A stretch of 64,000 nt of DNA from NCBI GenBank assembly GCA_963850915.1, contig CAWKND010000005.1, forward strand, positions 124,001-188,000, given 5' to 3'. This DNA is from CAVTWH01 sp963850915. Its GTDB lineage: Bacteria; Actinomycetota; Actinomycetes; Mycobacteriales; Micromonosporaceae. The notes beneath the pieces were generated by a model. The model saw only the letters and a list, made by a program, of their open reading frames with translations, had not been told where the DNA came from and ran no database searches. Numbering within the stretch: position 1 is the stretch's first letter; each line of letters starts with the position of its first letter. Below are positions 19,213 to 28,091 of the stretch, piece by piece. The position numbers were made by a program, and so were the translations under genes.

Positions 19213-20600
19213 GGCAGTGGTTGAGGGTACGGGTTGAGCTTGCTCTCCGGCCGTACGGGCAGGCCCATCGCCGCGGGTGCCCGGTACAGGCGGGGGTGGG
19301 CGCGGTACTGCGCGCGGGGGCGCAGGGACATCGGTTGCAGCTCCGGAATGATGACGCGGATCGCGTACAGCCCGGCGTCATCGACCTCACGGGTCGAAAT
19401 GTCCACGGCGAATACCGACATGCCGAGGTCGCGCAGTCGGCGTAGCACGAACTCCAGTTGTCGCAGCACAGGTCCCGCTGCCGGGGCAGCGGGCGCGGAG
19501 ACCCGGCGCTCGCTCGGGGCGTCGAGCAGGAAACCGAACGCCGGCCGGTGGCTGGGGCGGCCCATCTGCGCAGCGCCGTCGGTGACTCTGGTGAAGTCCG
19601 CGTAACGTTGCGGCAGCTGTCCCCGGTCGATCATCACGATGGGGATGCCGGCCGCCTCCAGTAGCGCATGCTCGGCGGCGTCGCCGGGGTCGAACTCGGT
19701 CGCGCACCCGATGTACTGGGCCGGCCTGCCTGCCCGGGGATCGCGGACCGTCTGTACACAGTAGACGGTCGGAACGCCGACGTCGGTGGTGGCGTCGAAC
19801 AGGTGGGTGTCGATCCCGTGCCGGTCGCACCAGTCGACGACGCGCTGTCCACCGGGCGTTACGCAGCCGGGCGCCAGCCTCGGCAGCGGCAGGCGTTGCA
19901 GCCAGGTCAGGGCGAGCGCGTCCCGCTCGATCAGCTCGCAGATGGCGTTGAGGGTCGCGGCCTCCACCGAAGTGTGCGTCGCCACGCCGGTGGAGATGCG
20001 GTGCCAGAACAATTCACCCGGCAGCGGATTGGGTGCACTGATGTGCGTCATCACGCTGGGTACGAACACGTCGCGGCCAGAGTGCAGGTCCACGGCCTCG
20101 TTCCACCGGATCGGGAGGTTCTTGTCCGGCAGGCGTAACGGGCAGTCGGGGTGGCGCAGTTCCCTGCCGGAGCAGCGGGCGACAGTGTCCAGGTCCATGG
20201 CCTGCGCGCCGAGCTCGACTGCGGTGGCCGTGATCTGCGCGGTTTCGTCGACGACGACGGACGCGTAGCGTTCCAGTCCTTCGCTGACGGCGAGCAACTG
20301 GGAGTGCGACAGGTCGTCGGGGCTGCGCCCGCTGGCGTTGACGTTGTTGAAGTCGCCGCGGTAGGCGCTGCCGACGGTGGTGTAGTTGTCCAGCTGCACG
20401 GTGGAGATGGAGAAGCCTGCCGGCAGGCAGGGGTAGGTGTTGAGTTGGCGGAGCGGGCCGACAGTCCCGTACGCCCCCGCCATGTCTGTCAGCGTGGCGC
20501 CAACTGGTCGAGCTGTCGCTGGGCCGGGCGGCAGGGACGGTAGGTCCCGACTGCCGGGCCGGTCACGTTGTCGCGTCGACGGTACGGATGGCGCGGTCAC
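19209..20600 (-). CDS. YcaO cyclodehydratase (azoline-forming)
   Basis: About 463 residues of the YcaO family, which uses ATP to phosphorylate the backbone amide and cyclise Cys/Ser/Thr side chains into azolines. The ATP/Mg motifs are visible: LSHSQLLAVSEGLERYA and HTSVEAATLNAICELIERDAL. The C-terminus ends NPYPQPLP, the PxPxP signature of azoline-forming YcaO proteins rather than thioamide- or amidine-forming ones. Start: GTG 20600, or TTG 20609; neither has a canonical ribosome site, so the start is uncertain by a few codons. It heads the ycaO/ocin-ThiF/fusion operon. Confidence 0.92.
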   Translation of the reverse strand: MTAPSVPSTRQRDRPGSRDLPSLPPGPATARPVGATLTDMAGAYGTVGPLRQLNTYPCLPAGFSISTVQLDNYTTVGSAYRGDFNNVNASGRSPDDLSHSQLLAVSEGLERYASVVVDETAQITATAVELGAQAMDLDTVARCSGRELRHPDCPLRLPDKNLPIRWNEAVDLHSGRDVFVPSVMTHISAPNPLPGELFWHRISTGVATHTSVEAATLNAICELIERDALALTWLQRLPLPRLAPGCVTPGGQRVVDWCDRHGIDTHLFDATTDVGVPTVYCVQTVRDPRAGRPAQYIGCATEFDPGDAAEHALLEAAGIPIVMIDRGQLPQRYADFTRVTDGAAQMGRPSHRPAFGFLLDAPSERRVSAPAAPAAGPVLRQLEFVLRRLRDLGMSVFAVDISTREVDDAGLYAIRVIIPELQPMSLRPRAQYRAHPRLYRAPAAMGLPVRPESKLNPYPQPLP

Positions 20601-20707
20601 ACTTCCCAACGTAGGCAGTGGGACGGATGGGGCGCTCCGGGATGGACGCGTGCGGACATCCTGGCCGGCCGGCGGCAGGTCACCGCCGCAATGGAGGGAC
20701 GGCCGTC

Positions 20708-20722
20708 GGACAACTCCGGACA
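20708..20722 (-). promoter_or_regulatory. Direct-repeat operator upstream of ycaO
   Basis: On the ycaO coding strand the site reads TGTCC-ggagt-TGTCC, 108 bases upstream of GTG 20600. It matches the elements before the precursor, the first ligase and the monooxygenase in sequence, period and orientation. It lies in the 147-base gap between the transglutaminase-like gene and ycaO. Confidence 0.6.
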
Positions 20723-20747
20723 GCGCTGCCGACTGGACAGCGCAGCA

Positions 20748-21662
20748 TCAGGCCGTGGGGTCGGCGGTTGACGGGCCGAGCGTCAGTTGTGCGGGCACCC
20801 ATCCGCCGCCGTGGGTGACCAGTGGGATGGAGTCGGTGTGCCACCGCCACAGGATGCCGGTCGGGCTCCGGTTCGCCGGCCACTGCAGCGGATCGACGAT
20901 GTTCCAGCGGGCGAAGGCGGCGAGGATGAACGGATCGGCGGCGAGCCAGCCGTACGGCGACTGCACTTCGATCCAGCGGTGCCAGGTCGGGAACGGCGTG
21001 GTCAGCAGGAGGCCGACGGCCGGCCGGACCGGGATGCTGTGTTCTTGCGCGGCGCGGGTGATCACGTTGGCCGCCGAGACGCAGTCCGCCAGGCCGGTAC
21101 GGTCGACAAAGCCGAGGTCGCTTGCCAGCGTCGCCGGCAGCAGGTGGAAGTCAAGGTCGCGGACCGCCTCGGCCAGTACCGGGAACGGCTGCCCGAAGTG
21201 GTGGTCGACCGCCTCGACACTCAGTTCGAGGCTGAACCCGTCGGCACGGCGGCGGACACCGCCGGGGCTGGCCGCCGCGATTGCCAACGGGTGCAACGCG
21301 AGGTCACAGTCGTGCGGGCCGGGGGACGGGCACCGTGTCCGTACCGTGAGCCGGTGCCGGACCTGGCCGGAGCGCGGGCATGCCTGCAAGCAGCGTCGCC
21401 AGGACCGCATCGCCGTCCACCGGGGCGTCGCCAACCGCAGCGCGAGGCCGATGTTCTCCAGATCCAGCAGGTCGAGCCGAATCTCGGCTGCGCTGCCCCG
21501 GTGCGGCAGGCCGGCGTCGAGCAGATCGGCGAGTAGCCCAGGTCCGACGCGGTGCAGCCGGCTGGCATCGCGGGCGTCCACCCCGAAGGTGCGGAACGTG
21601 TCGGGTACCTGCGTCAGGCGGCGCACCACCTCGGCCAGCGGGCGCGGCTCGGGTGATCCCAT
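20748..21662 (-). CDS. Transglutaminase-fold cysteine protein, candidate leader protease
   Basis: About 304 residues. The C-terminal half has the Cys-His-Asp arrangement of the transglutaminase-like superfamily: LADCVSAANVITRAAQEHSIPVRPAVGL, then WHRWIEVQ, then LAADPF. This resembles the core of lasso-peptide B2 proteases and bacterial transglutaminase-like hydrolases. No other peptidase is encoded in the locus and the ABC proteins lack a C39 domain, so leader removal is the most economical role; amide-bond formation is an alternative. ATG 21662 has GGAG six bases upstream and is preferred over GTG 21701. Confidence 0.65.
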   Translation of the reverse strand: MGSPEPRPLAEVVRRLTQVPDTFRTFGVDARDASRLHRVGPGLLADLLDAGLPHRGSAAEIRLDLLDLENIGLALRLATPRWTAMRSWRRCLQACPRSGQVRHRLTVRTRCPSPGPHDCDLALHPLAIAAASPGGVRRRADGFSLELSVEAVDHHFGQPFPVLAEAVRDLDFHLLPATLASDLGFVDRTGLADCVSAANVITRAAQEHSIPVRPAVGLLLTTPFPTWHRWIEVQSPYGWLAADPFILAAFARWNIVDPLQWPANRSPTGILWRWHTDSIPLVTHGGGWVPAQLTLGPSTADPTA

Positions 21663-21710
21663 GTCAGCTCCAGCGAGATCGTCGGCGAAGCGGTACTCCA
21701 CTTCGATGTG

Positions 21711-24194
21711 TCACTGGAGTACCGGCGCCTCGTCCAGCCGCTGCAGCCGGTCGCGGACCTCGGCCGCCGTGGGGTACCCCAACTGGGTGAGGATCTCCGC
21801 GGCCCGCTGCCAGGCGTGCCGGGCCGCAGCGACATCGCCGGTGAGGTGCAGGGTGTCGCCGAGTTCGGTGAGCATCGTTGCCTCCTTGTGCCGGTCACCG
21901 ACGAGTTGGCACAGCGCGACCGACCGCCGGTAGCAGTCCACCGCCTTGGCGTAGTTGCCGAGTAGGTGGTTGGCGTAGCCCAGATTGCCCCAGGTGGCCG
22001 CCTGCCCGCTGTCGTCTCCGACCGACTGTTGCAGGACGATGGCCCGCCGGCACTGTGCCAGGGCCTCCTCAGGGTCGCCGCGTTCTCCGCTGTACCGGCC
22101 GATGGCGTTACGGGCGAGCGCCTCACCACTCGCGCTGCCCACCTGCTGGAACATGGTGAGTTCACGCTGCGCGTGCGCCAGCGCCGCCGGCAGGTTGCCC
22201 ATGCGGGCCTCGACCGCCGCGAGCGTGTGCCGCGTGTAGGCCTGGCCCATCTGGTTCCCGGTCTGCTCGTACAGGGCGAGTGCCTGCTTGAGGTGGGCGT
22301 CGGCCTCAGTCCACCGGTCCACGCTGGCCAGGGCTGTTGCGAGACAACGGTGTGCCTGGGCCCGCGCGTCGGGGTGGGTGATGCGGTCGGCGGCCCGCAG
22401 TGCCGCGCGCCAGGCGCTGATGCGCTCCTGCCAGTACCCCTGTCGCCGGAGAAACACGTCGATGACGCGGGCGAGTTGCCAGGTGTAGCGGTCCGCGGCA
22501 TCGGTGCCGGCATGGCCGGCGTCGTCCGGTTCGACGGCCGTCAGGAAGGTGGTGGCCTGTCGCAGGGCGGTCAGCAGGGTGACGCGATGCAGTGTCAGCC
22601 AGGCCATCGCCGCGGTGGCGTCGGTGAAGCATTCGAGGTCCGTACCGGGGATGGGGTCGCCCAGTGGCAGCGCCGGGCGGTCCGGGTGCGGGCTCAGCAA
22701 TTGGTCTGCGGCGTGCGCGGCGCGAAGGTAGTAGTCCAGCAGCCGGCGGGTTGCCGCCTGCTGCTCTGCCGGCGGGTCGTCGCGCAGGGCGAGTTCGGCG
22801 GCGTAGGCGACGAGCAGGTCGTGGCAGGAGTATCGGCCGGGGATCGGCTCGACCAGGAGGTTGACCCGGGTCAGTTCGGCCAGCAGCGGTCGCACCGCGG
22901 ACCGGTCCTGGCCGACCAGGCTCGCCGCCGTGCCGGGGGAGAGGTGGTCGCCGATCAGCGGCGCGAGCAGCCCGAGCAGCCGGAAGAGGCGGGCGGCGGC
23001 CGGCGTCAGCGAGGCATAGGACCAGGAGAACACCGAGCGTACTTCGGTCGTCAGATCGCCGGCGTCGAGCGCGTCCAGCCGGTTGCGTCCGCTGGAGAGC
23101 TGGGTGGCGATGGTGTCCAACGGGCAGCCGAACTGCTGGGTGCGAGCCGCCACGATGGCCAGCGCCAGGGGTAGCCGGGCGCACCCGACGATGATCCTTT
23201 CCACCGGTTCCGGTGCGGCCATCTGTTCGTCGCCGAGCCGTTTGGCAAGCAGGTCCCGTGCCTCGTCGAAGGAGAGCAGGTCGAGCGGGAGGCGGTGGGC
23301 GCTGTCGACCACGAGCGGGGTCAGCTGTCTGCGGCTGGTGACCACGGTGAACGCGCCGGGGGAGCCGGGCAGAAGCGGCCGTACCTGCTGGGCGTCGAGC
23401 GCGTTGTCCAGCAGGATGAGCGCCCGCTTGCCGGCCAGGAGGCTGCGGTAGAGGGCCGCCTGCGCGTCCAGGCTCTGCGGTACCCGAGCCGGCGGTACCC
23501 CGAGCGCGTCCAGGAACGACCGCACGGCCTCCGCCGGACTCGTCACCTGGCCGCTGGGATCGAAGCCGTGCAGATTGGCGTAGAGCTGCAGGTCGGGGAA
23601 CTCGTCGGCGACCTCGTGTGCCCACTGCAGGGCGAACGCCGTCTTGCCCACGCCGGCCGGTCCGTCGATCACCACGATGGTCGCGGCGTCGTTCGGACCG
23701 CTCTCCGAGAGCAGCTTGTTGAGCACGCTGAGTTCGGCGGTGCGGCCTACGAAGTGTCGCGCCGCCGGTGGTAGTTGCCGTGGCACGGTCAGCGGCGGCG
23801 CCTGGCTGGCCGGCGTCGCGGACGGCTGCGGTGCGCTGACCGGTTCGGGCTCAGCCGGCGGGAGCGCACCGCGCGGGCGGGGCGCGCGGGCGAACGCGTG
23901 CTCGACCATCGCGTACTGGTGCCGCCAGAACTCATCAACGCCGGTGGGTAGCGTGAGCCGGTTGGCGCGGTGGTGTTCCTCCGCGTGGCGCAGCACGCTG
24001 TCGAGGATGCCGCGGATGACCTGCCAGTCCGGCAGTTCCCGGACTTGTCCGTTCAGGATTGCGCCCAGCTGGCTCTTGCTGACCTGTACCCGTTCGGCGA
24101 GAGCCCGCAGACTCGGACCGCCGGCATGCCACCGCAGCGCTCGAAGGTCGGCACACAGCTGCTGCAGAAGCTCGCGGGCGGTGTCTGTCGTCAT
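21711..24194 (-). CDS. HTH/NB-ARC/TPR transcriptional regulator
   Basis: 827 residues. N-terminal XRE-type helix-turn-helix (LRALAERVQVSKSQLGAILNGQVRELPDW); an NB-ARC/AAA-like ATPase with P-loop VIDGPAGVGKTAFALQW (near 180) and LILLDNA Walker B; then a long array of tetratricopeptide repeats (QMGQAYTRHTLAAVEARMGNLPAALAHAQREL, SGQAATWGNLGYANHLLGNYAKAVDCYRRSV). Such proteins are pathway regulators in actinomycetes. It lies between the two arms of the locus and is the only regulator in it, so it is the prime candidate to bind the repeated TGTCC-N5-TGTCC element. ATG 24194 has GGGGG seven bases upstream; ATG 24221 is an alternative. Confidence 0.88.
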   Translation of the reverse strand: MTTDTARELLQQLCADLRALRWHAGGPSLRALAERVQVSKSQLGAILNGQVRELPDWQVIRGILDSVLRHAEEHHRANRLTLPTGVDEFWRHQYAMVEHAFARAPRPRGALPPAEPEPVSAPQPSATPASQAPPLTVPRQLPPAARHFVGRTAELSVLNKLLSESGPNDAATIVVIDGPAGVGKTAFALQWAHEVADEFPDLQLYANLHGFDPSGQVTSPAEAVRSFLDALGVPPARVPQSLDAQAALYRSLLAGKRALILLDNALDAQQVRPLLPGSPGAFTVVTSRRQLTPLVVDSAHRLPLDLLSFDEARDLLAKRLGDEQMAAPEPVERIIVGCARLPLALAIVAARTQQFGCPLDTIATQLSSGRNRLDALDAGDLTTEVRSVFSWSYASLTPAAARLFRLLGLLAPLIGDHLSPGTAASLVGQDRSAVRPLLAELTRVNLLVEPIPGRYSCHDLLVAYAAELALRDDPPAEQQAATRRLLDYYLRAAHAADQLLSPHPDRPALPLGDPIPGTDLECFTDATAAMAWLTLHRVTLLTALRQATTFLTAVEPDDAGHAGTDAADRYTWQLARVIDVFLRRQGYWQERISAWRAALRAADRITHPDARAQAHRCLATALASVDRWTEADAHLKQALALYEQTGNQMGQAYTRHTLAAVEARMGNLPAALAHAQRELTMFQQVGSASGEALARNAIGRYSGERGDPEEALAQCRRAIVLQQSVGDDSGQAATWGNLGYANHLLGNYAKAVDCYRRSVALCQLVGDRHKEATMLTELGDTLHLTGDVAAARHAWQRAAEILTQLGYPTAAEVRDRLQRLDEAPVLQ

Positions 24195-24637
24195 CCGGTT
24201 ACCCCCGTGCCCACGCACCATGTGTACCCCGGGTCGAGGGCTGGCAACCCAACGTCCAGTGGTTGGCCTAAACGTACTTGCAGACCCGCTGAAGATCGAT
24301 AGTTGCTACCGGATAGAAATCCTTATCGAAGTCCGCCGGTGCGCCTGCCCAACCGGCCTCACCCGGGCGCAGTCAGGCCGAGAGTCGCACGTCCGCGGCA
24401 TACCGGTCAGCGTGAGCCGGCAGCGCCGCGGACTCTCGCCGGAGTGTCCGTCGTCGTCCGCCAGCACCTCCTGCGCCGGCGTCGGCCTCGCCGCCGTCAG
24501 CCGCTCGCGCGTCCGGTCGCGTCCGGTGTCGAGCGTCGATCCGCGCCGCGACGGTTAGCGTGACTCAGCTGAATGGTCAGCCCCGACCCAGCCCAATCGT
24601 GCCGCCCGTCCATCGTCGCGAGGAGGACCGCCCAGCG
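24195..24637 (+). promoter_or_regulatory. Divergent promoter region with direct-repeat operator
   Basis: This 443-base gap separates the regulator from the right arm and holds no convincing gene. At 24445-24459, on the coding strand of the ligase, TGTCC-gtcgt-CGTCC occurs, the same element as upstream of the precursor, ycaO and the monooxygenase. A strong ribosome site (AGGAGG, 24621-24626) precedes ATG 24638. The AT-richer stretch around 24270-24325 may hold the divergent promoters. Confidence 0.55.
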
Positions 24638-26095
24638 ATGTCCGCGATCGACGAGCAGCTGCGCTTGCGGGCCGGCAGCGTACCGGCCGAGCCGGCGATG
24701 GTGGCCTGCTCGCCGACCCAGTCGACAGTCTGGACCTGGGCCGAACTGGACGCCGTGACCGCCCGGATCGCCGCCGAGATCGCCGCAGCCGCCGTCCGGC
24801 CACGGCGCTCGGTGGTGCTGGTCGGCGCCGGCAACGACGCGTCGGCCCTGGCACAGGTGGTCGGTGCGCTACGTACCGATCTGCCTCTCGCGCTGCTCGC
24901 CGGGGGTGCGCCAGCGGGTGAGCGGCAGGCGCTGCGGGAAACGCTGCTGCGGGCGGGGTACGACGTCGTCGTGCTGGCCGGGGCGCGCGCGGTGGCACAC
25001 CGATCGGCGGTATCGACGGCCCGGCCGCTGCCCGCCGAGGCTGTGCTGCTGGCAACGGGTGGCTCGGCCGGGCACCCGAAACTGGTGGTCGACCACCGGC
25101 TGCGCACCGTTGCCCGCAGGCCACGGGCGACCCGGCCCAGTTCGATCATGAACTGGCGGCGCGGCCAGCACCAGATGGTGATCGGACCGCTGCACCACGC
25201 CGCCCCGCTGACCTACTTCATCGAGGGCCTCTGCGACGGCAACCTGCTGATCGTGCCGGCGGTCTTCGATGCGGCCACGGTGCTGGCCGCGATCGGGGAG
25301 TGGCGCGTCGAATGGTTCCAGCTGAGCCCCTACCACCTGCGGGCATTGGCAGTGGCGGTGCGCCGGGGCGGCAACGATCTGTCCGGTGTGCAGGGGATGC
25401 TGCATCACGCGGCGCCGTGCCCGGATGCGCTCGAGCGGGAGTGGTTGGCGCTGGTCGAGCCGTCCCGCGTGTTCGAGATGTACGGCGCCACCGAGGGCAT
25501 CGGGGTCACCGTCGCCAGCGGCGAGCAGTGGCTGCGCCGGCCCGGCACGGTGGGTCGCGGCTTTTTCACACAGCTGCGCATCCTCGACGACGGCGGTCGC
25601 GCGTTGCCCTGTGGCGAGCTCGGTGACGTCTACCTGCGCAGCGGGCCACCACCGACCCGGCACTACCTGGAGGGCGACGATCGGCTGCGTACCACCGTCG
25701 ACGGATTCGCCACCGTGGGTGACCGCGGCTGGGTCGACCAGGACGGATACCTGTACCTGGCGCGGCGGCAGTTCGCCCGGATCCAGGTGGGCGGCGAGAC
25801 AGTGGACCCCGCCGAGGTGGAGTCCGCGCTGTGCGCCCACCCGGGCGTGCTGGACGCGGCTGTGTTGGGCGTGCCGGACCCACGGCTGGGCGAGTCGCTC
25901 GTCGCCTTCGTGATCGCCGTCGACGGCGTCGAGGGCGATGCTGCGCAGTTGCGGCGCTATCTGCGGGAGCGGATCGCCCGGCACAAGGTGCCCGGCCGGG
26001 TGCGGTTCCTACCGCAGCTTCCGCAGACCGACGCAGGCAAGCTCGATCGCCGCCGGCTGGCGATTCTGGCCGGCCAGAATCAGGAGGTGAGCTGA
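24638..26095 (+). CDS. ANL-family acyl/aryl-AMP ligase 1
   Basis: 485 residues with the full set of adenylating-enzyme motifs: P-loop-like LLATGGSAGHPKLVV, aromatic/ATP motif MYGATEG, VGDRGWVD, and the C-terminal catalytic Lys in TDAGKLDRRRL. It activates a carboxylic acid as an adenylate and transfers it to CoA or a carrier. The next gene encodes a carrier protein, 0 bases away, which is the likely acceptor. The specificity cannot be read from sequence. ATG 24638 is preferred to GTG 24560. It is the first gene of the right-arm operon. Confidence 0.87.
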   Translation: MSAIDEQLRLRAGSVPAEPAMVACSPTQSTVWTWAELDAVTARIAAEIAAAAVRPRRSVVLVGAGNDASALAQVVGALRTDLPLALLAGGAPAGERQALRETLLRAGYDVVVLAGARAVAHRSAVSTARPLPAEAVLLATGGSAGHPKLVVDHRLRTVARRPRATRPSSIMNWRRGQHQMVIGPLHHAAPLTYFIEGLCDGNLLIVPAVFDAATVLAAIGEWRVEWFQLSPYHLRALAVAVRRGGNDLSGVQGMLHHAAPCPDALEREWLALVEPSRVFEMYGATEGIGVTVASGEQWLRRPGTVGRGFFTQLRILDDGGRALPCGELGDVYLRSGPPPTRHYLEGDDRLRTTVDGFATVGDRGWVDQDGYLYLARRQFARIQVGGETVDPAEVESALCAHPGVLDAAVLGVPDPRLGESLVAFVIAVDGVEGDAAQLRRYLRERIARHKVPGRVRFLPQLPQTDAGKLDRRRLAILAGQNQEVS

Positions 26096-26662
26096 GTGAG
26101 TGCACCCGGCGCTCCCGTCCCTGCCCGGCTGGCCGCGTTGTTGCGCGCCGATGCGATGGTCAACGACGCGGATGTCGTGGCGGACGACGAGGAGCAGTGG
26201 ATCACCGCGGTCGTCGTGCCGCAGGGGTTTCGGCTCGGTACCGATCTGCGCGACCGGCTCTTCGCGCTGGCCGCCCAGGCCGGCGAGGACGCGGGCAGCG
26301 GACGGCTGCAGCTGCTGCTGGTACCGGCGGTTCCGCGGGACGCAGCCGGCCGGGTCGATCCCGCGGCGGTACGGGCTGCACTGCACCATCCGGACGCGCC
26401 TGTCTTCCGACTCGAACCGGCGCAGACCGGCACCGAACAGCGGCTGCTGCGGATCGTCGCCGAAATGCTGCCCGGGACCCAGATCAGCGTGACCGACAGC
26501 CTGCCCCAGTTGGGAGCCGACTCCATCGTGGTCATGGCGACGGTCGGCCGCATCGAGGAGGAGTTCGGCATAGACGTGAATCCGCAGTTGGTGTTCGGTG
26601 CGGACTCGCTGCGCGAGCTGGCAGACCTGCTGGATGCCACGGCACCGGCGGTGTCGGCGTGA
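26096..26662 (+). CDS. Carrier protein with an N-terminal orphan adenylation C-subdomain
   Basis: 188 residues. Residues 113-185 are a phosphopantetheine carrier domain: LPQLGADSIVVMATVGRIEEEFGIDV, with attachment Ser 143. Residues 10-105 (WITAVVVPQGF...RLQLLLVPAVPRDAAGRVDPAAVRAAL) resemble the small C-terminal subdomain of an adenylation domain, but the catalytic GK is GR and no large subdomain is present. This arrangement suggests the relic of an A-PCP didomain or a docking module for a free-standing ligase. The GTG start has AGGAGG nearby; the stop overlaps the next start (GTGA). Confidence 0.8.
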   Translation: MSAPGAPVPARLAALLRADAMVNDADVVADDEEQWITAVVVPQGFRLGTDLRDRLFALAAQAGEDAGSGRLQLLLVPAVPRDAAGRVDPAAVRAALHHPDAPVFRLEPAQTGTEQRLLRIVAEMLPGTQISVTDSLPQLGADSIVVMATVGRIEEEFGIDVNPQLVFGADSLRELADLLDATAPAVSA

Positions 26663-27795
26663 CAGGTAGCGTCCTGGCGGGCGTACGAATCCCGTCCGCC
26701 GCCGGACTGTTGGGCAGTTGGATCGAGGACGGGGGATGCCTGGGCGGCCAGCTCTTCGTCTGGCAGGACGGCGAGATCGTGGCCGACCTCGCGCTGGGCA
26801 GCAGCCGACCGGGCCGGGTGGCGTCCACCGCAGACGTGGCGCGGTACTACTGTGCGATCAAGCCGCTGACCGCCTGCTGTCTGGCTCGCGCAGCCGACGA
26901 GGGCAAATGCGAACTGGACGATCCGGTGAGCCGCTACCTGCCCGGGTACGACGCGCCGGATCGCGCCGGAGTGACTCTGCGGGGCTTGCTCAACCACAGC
27001 AGCGGCCTGCCCGACGGTCCGTTCGATCCGTACCGGGTCAGCTTTCGCGACATCGCTGCCAAGCTGGCCACCGTGCCGCTGCCGCCCTACCTCTGGTCCC
27101 GCGAACCGCGCTACAACGACGTGGTCTCCTGGTGCGTCCTTGCCGCCGTCGTCGAGCGGGTCTACGGCGAGGACTTCACGGCCGTGGCGCGGCGGCTGTT
27201 CGACGGCGTGGCGGCGGGGCAGCGGCCGGACATCCGGATGACCGACCCGGATCCGGACCTGATCGTCCCCTGTCACCAGTGGAGCGCCGGCGCCTTCCGG
27301 ACGATCCGCGGCGTCCCCGACGAGGCGCTGTTGACCACCGCGAACCCGGCTCACGGCGGATTCGGCTCGGCCCGGGACCTCGGACTGTTCTACGCCGAGC
27401 TGGTACGGTGCGCGACTGGTTCGGGCACCATGCTCACCCGCGACCGCGCCCGGGAGATCTGCCGCGCGCAGTCGGTTGTCGAGTTCGGACTCGGCGTCGG
27501 ACGGATGAGCTGCGGACTGGGGTTCGTCGTCGACCCGAACCGCGACGCGATCGGCGCCGGATGGGGCCCGGCGACCTTCGGCCACGCCGGCTTCGTCAGC
27601 CGGTACCGCGTGGTGCACGGGTTCGCCGACCCGGACCGTCGCCTCGCGGTGGCGGTCCGCCTGTTCAGTGTGGGCGCCAGGAACAACTGGCGGTTCCACA
27701 AGCTGGGCAGCGCACTGCACGCCGACCTGACCGGGTCGGCGCCCGCACCCGGCCTCGCCGGGTTCGCTGCCCGCAGGAGAGGTGACACGCGATGA
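26659..27795 (+). CDS. Beta-lactamase-fold acyltransferase/hydrolase with CxxK in place of SxxK
   Basis: 378 residues with the class C beta-lactamase/DD-peptidase fold: YYCAIKPLTACCLARAADEGKCELDDPVSRYLP, LRGLLNHSSGLPDG, YND at 152 and FGHAGF at 308-313. The catalytic SxxK motif reads Cys65-Ala-Ile-Lys68 (codon TGT), so the nucleophile is a thiol. There is no signal peptide, so it is cytoplasmic, as in the polyketide acyltransferase LovD. It lies between two carrier-protein genes with four-base overlaps on both sides. I infer acyl transfer from a carrier thioester rather than beta-lactam resistance. Confidence 0.8.
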   Translation: MTGSVLAGVRIPSAAGLLGSWIEDGGCLGGQLFVWQDGEIVADLALGSSRPGRVASTADVARYYCAIKPLTACCLARAADEGKCELDDPVSRYLPGYDAPDRAGVTLRGLLNHSSGLPDGPFDPYRVSFRDIAAKLATVPLPPYLWSREPRYNDVVSWCVLAAVVERVYGEDFTAVARRLFDGVAAGQRPDIRMTDPDPDLIVPCHQWSAGAFRTIRGVPDEALLTTANPAHGGFGSARDLGLFYAELVRCATGSGTMLTRDRAREICRAQSVVEFGLGVGRMSCGLGFVVDPNRDAIGAGWGPATFGHAGFVSRYRVVHGFADPDRRLAVAVRLFSVGARNNWRFHKLGSALHADLTGSAPAPGLAGFAARRRGDTR

Positions 27796-28067
27796 CCATT
27801 GCCGGGACGACCCCACCCGCATCCGGTACGCCGCTGGAGGATCGGCTGCGCGCGGTCTTCGTGACGGCGCTTGACCTGCCACCCGGGGTGGACGTCGACG
27901 CGCTGCGCTATCGGGGTCATCCGAAGTGGGATTCGTTGGCGCACATGGCCCTGATCGTGGCGATCGAGGAGACGTTCGGCGTGGAGCTGGAGCCGGAGCA
28001 GCTGATCGCGATCGACAGCCTGCAGCGGGCCGCGCAGACGCTGCGAGACCTGAGTGTCGAGGGCTGA
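27792..28067 (+). CDS. Acyl carrier protein
   Basis: 91 residues. The phosphopantetheine motif is HPKWDSLAHMALIVAIEETFGVEL with attachment Ser 48, followed by a typical fourth helix (DSLQRAAQTLRDL). The WDSLAHM form is common in free-standing carriers fed by dedicated ligases. The start overlaps the preceding stop (ATGA). The ligase that follows 24 bases later is its likely loader. It would present an acyl or aminoacyl group to the condensation-domain protein or to LuxE/LuxC. Confidence 0.9.
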   Translation: MTIAGTTPPASGTPLEDRLRAVFVTALDLPPGVDVDALRYRGHPKWDSLAHMALIVAIEETFGVELEPEQLIAIDSLQRAAQTLRDLSVEG

Positions 28068-28091
28068 GCCCGGCTGCCGGCACGGCCGGCG

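Noticed and set aside
14304..24194. The left arm as a thiopeptide cluster
   Set aside because: Ring-forming YcaO, SagB and an LDDL-type leader fit, but there is no split LanB-type dehydratase, no pyridine synthase and no Ser/Cys-dense core.
26659..27795. Beta-lactam resistance gene
   Set aside because: No signal peptide, nucleophile changed to Cys, and translationally coupled to carrier-protein genes.
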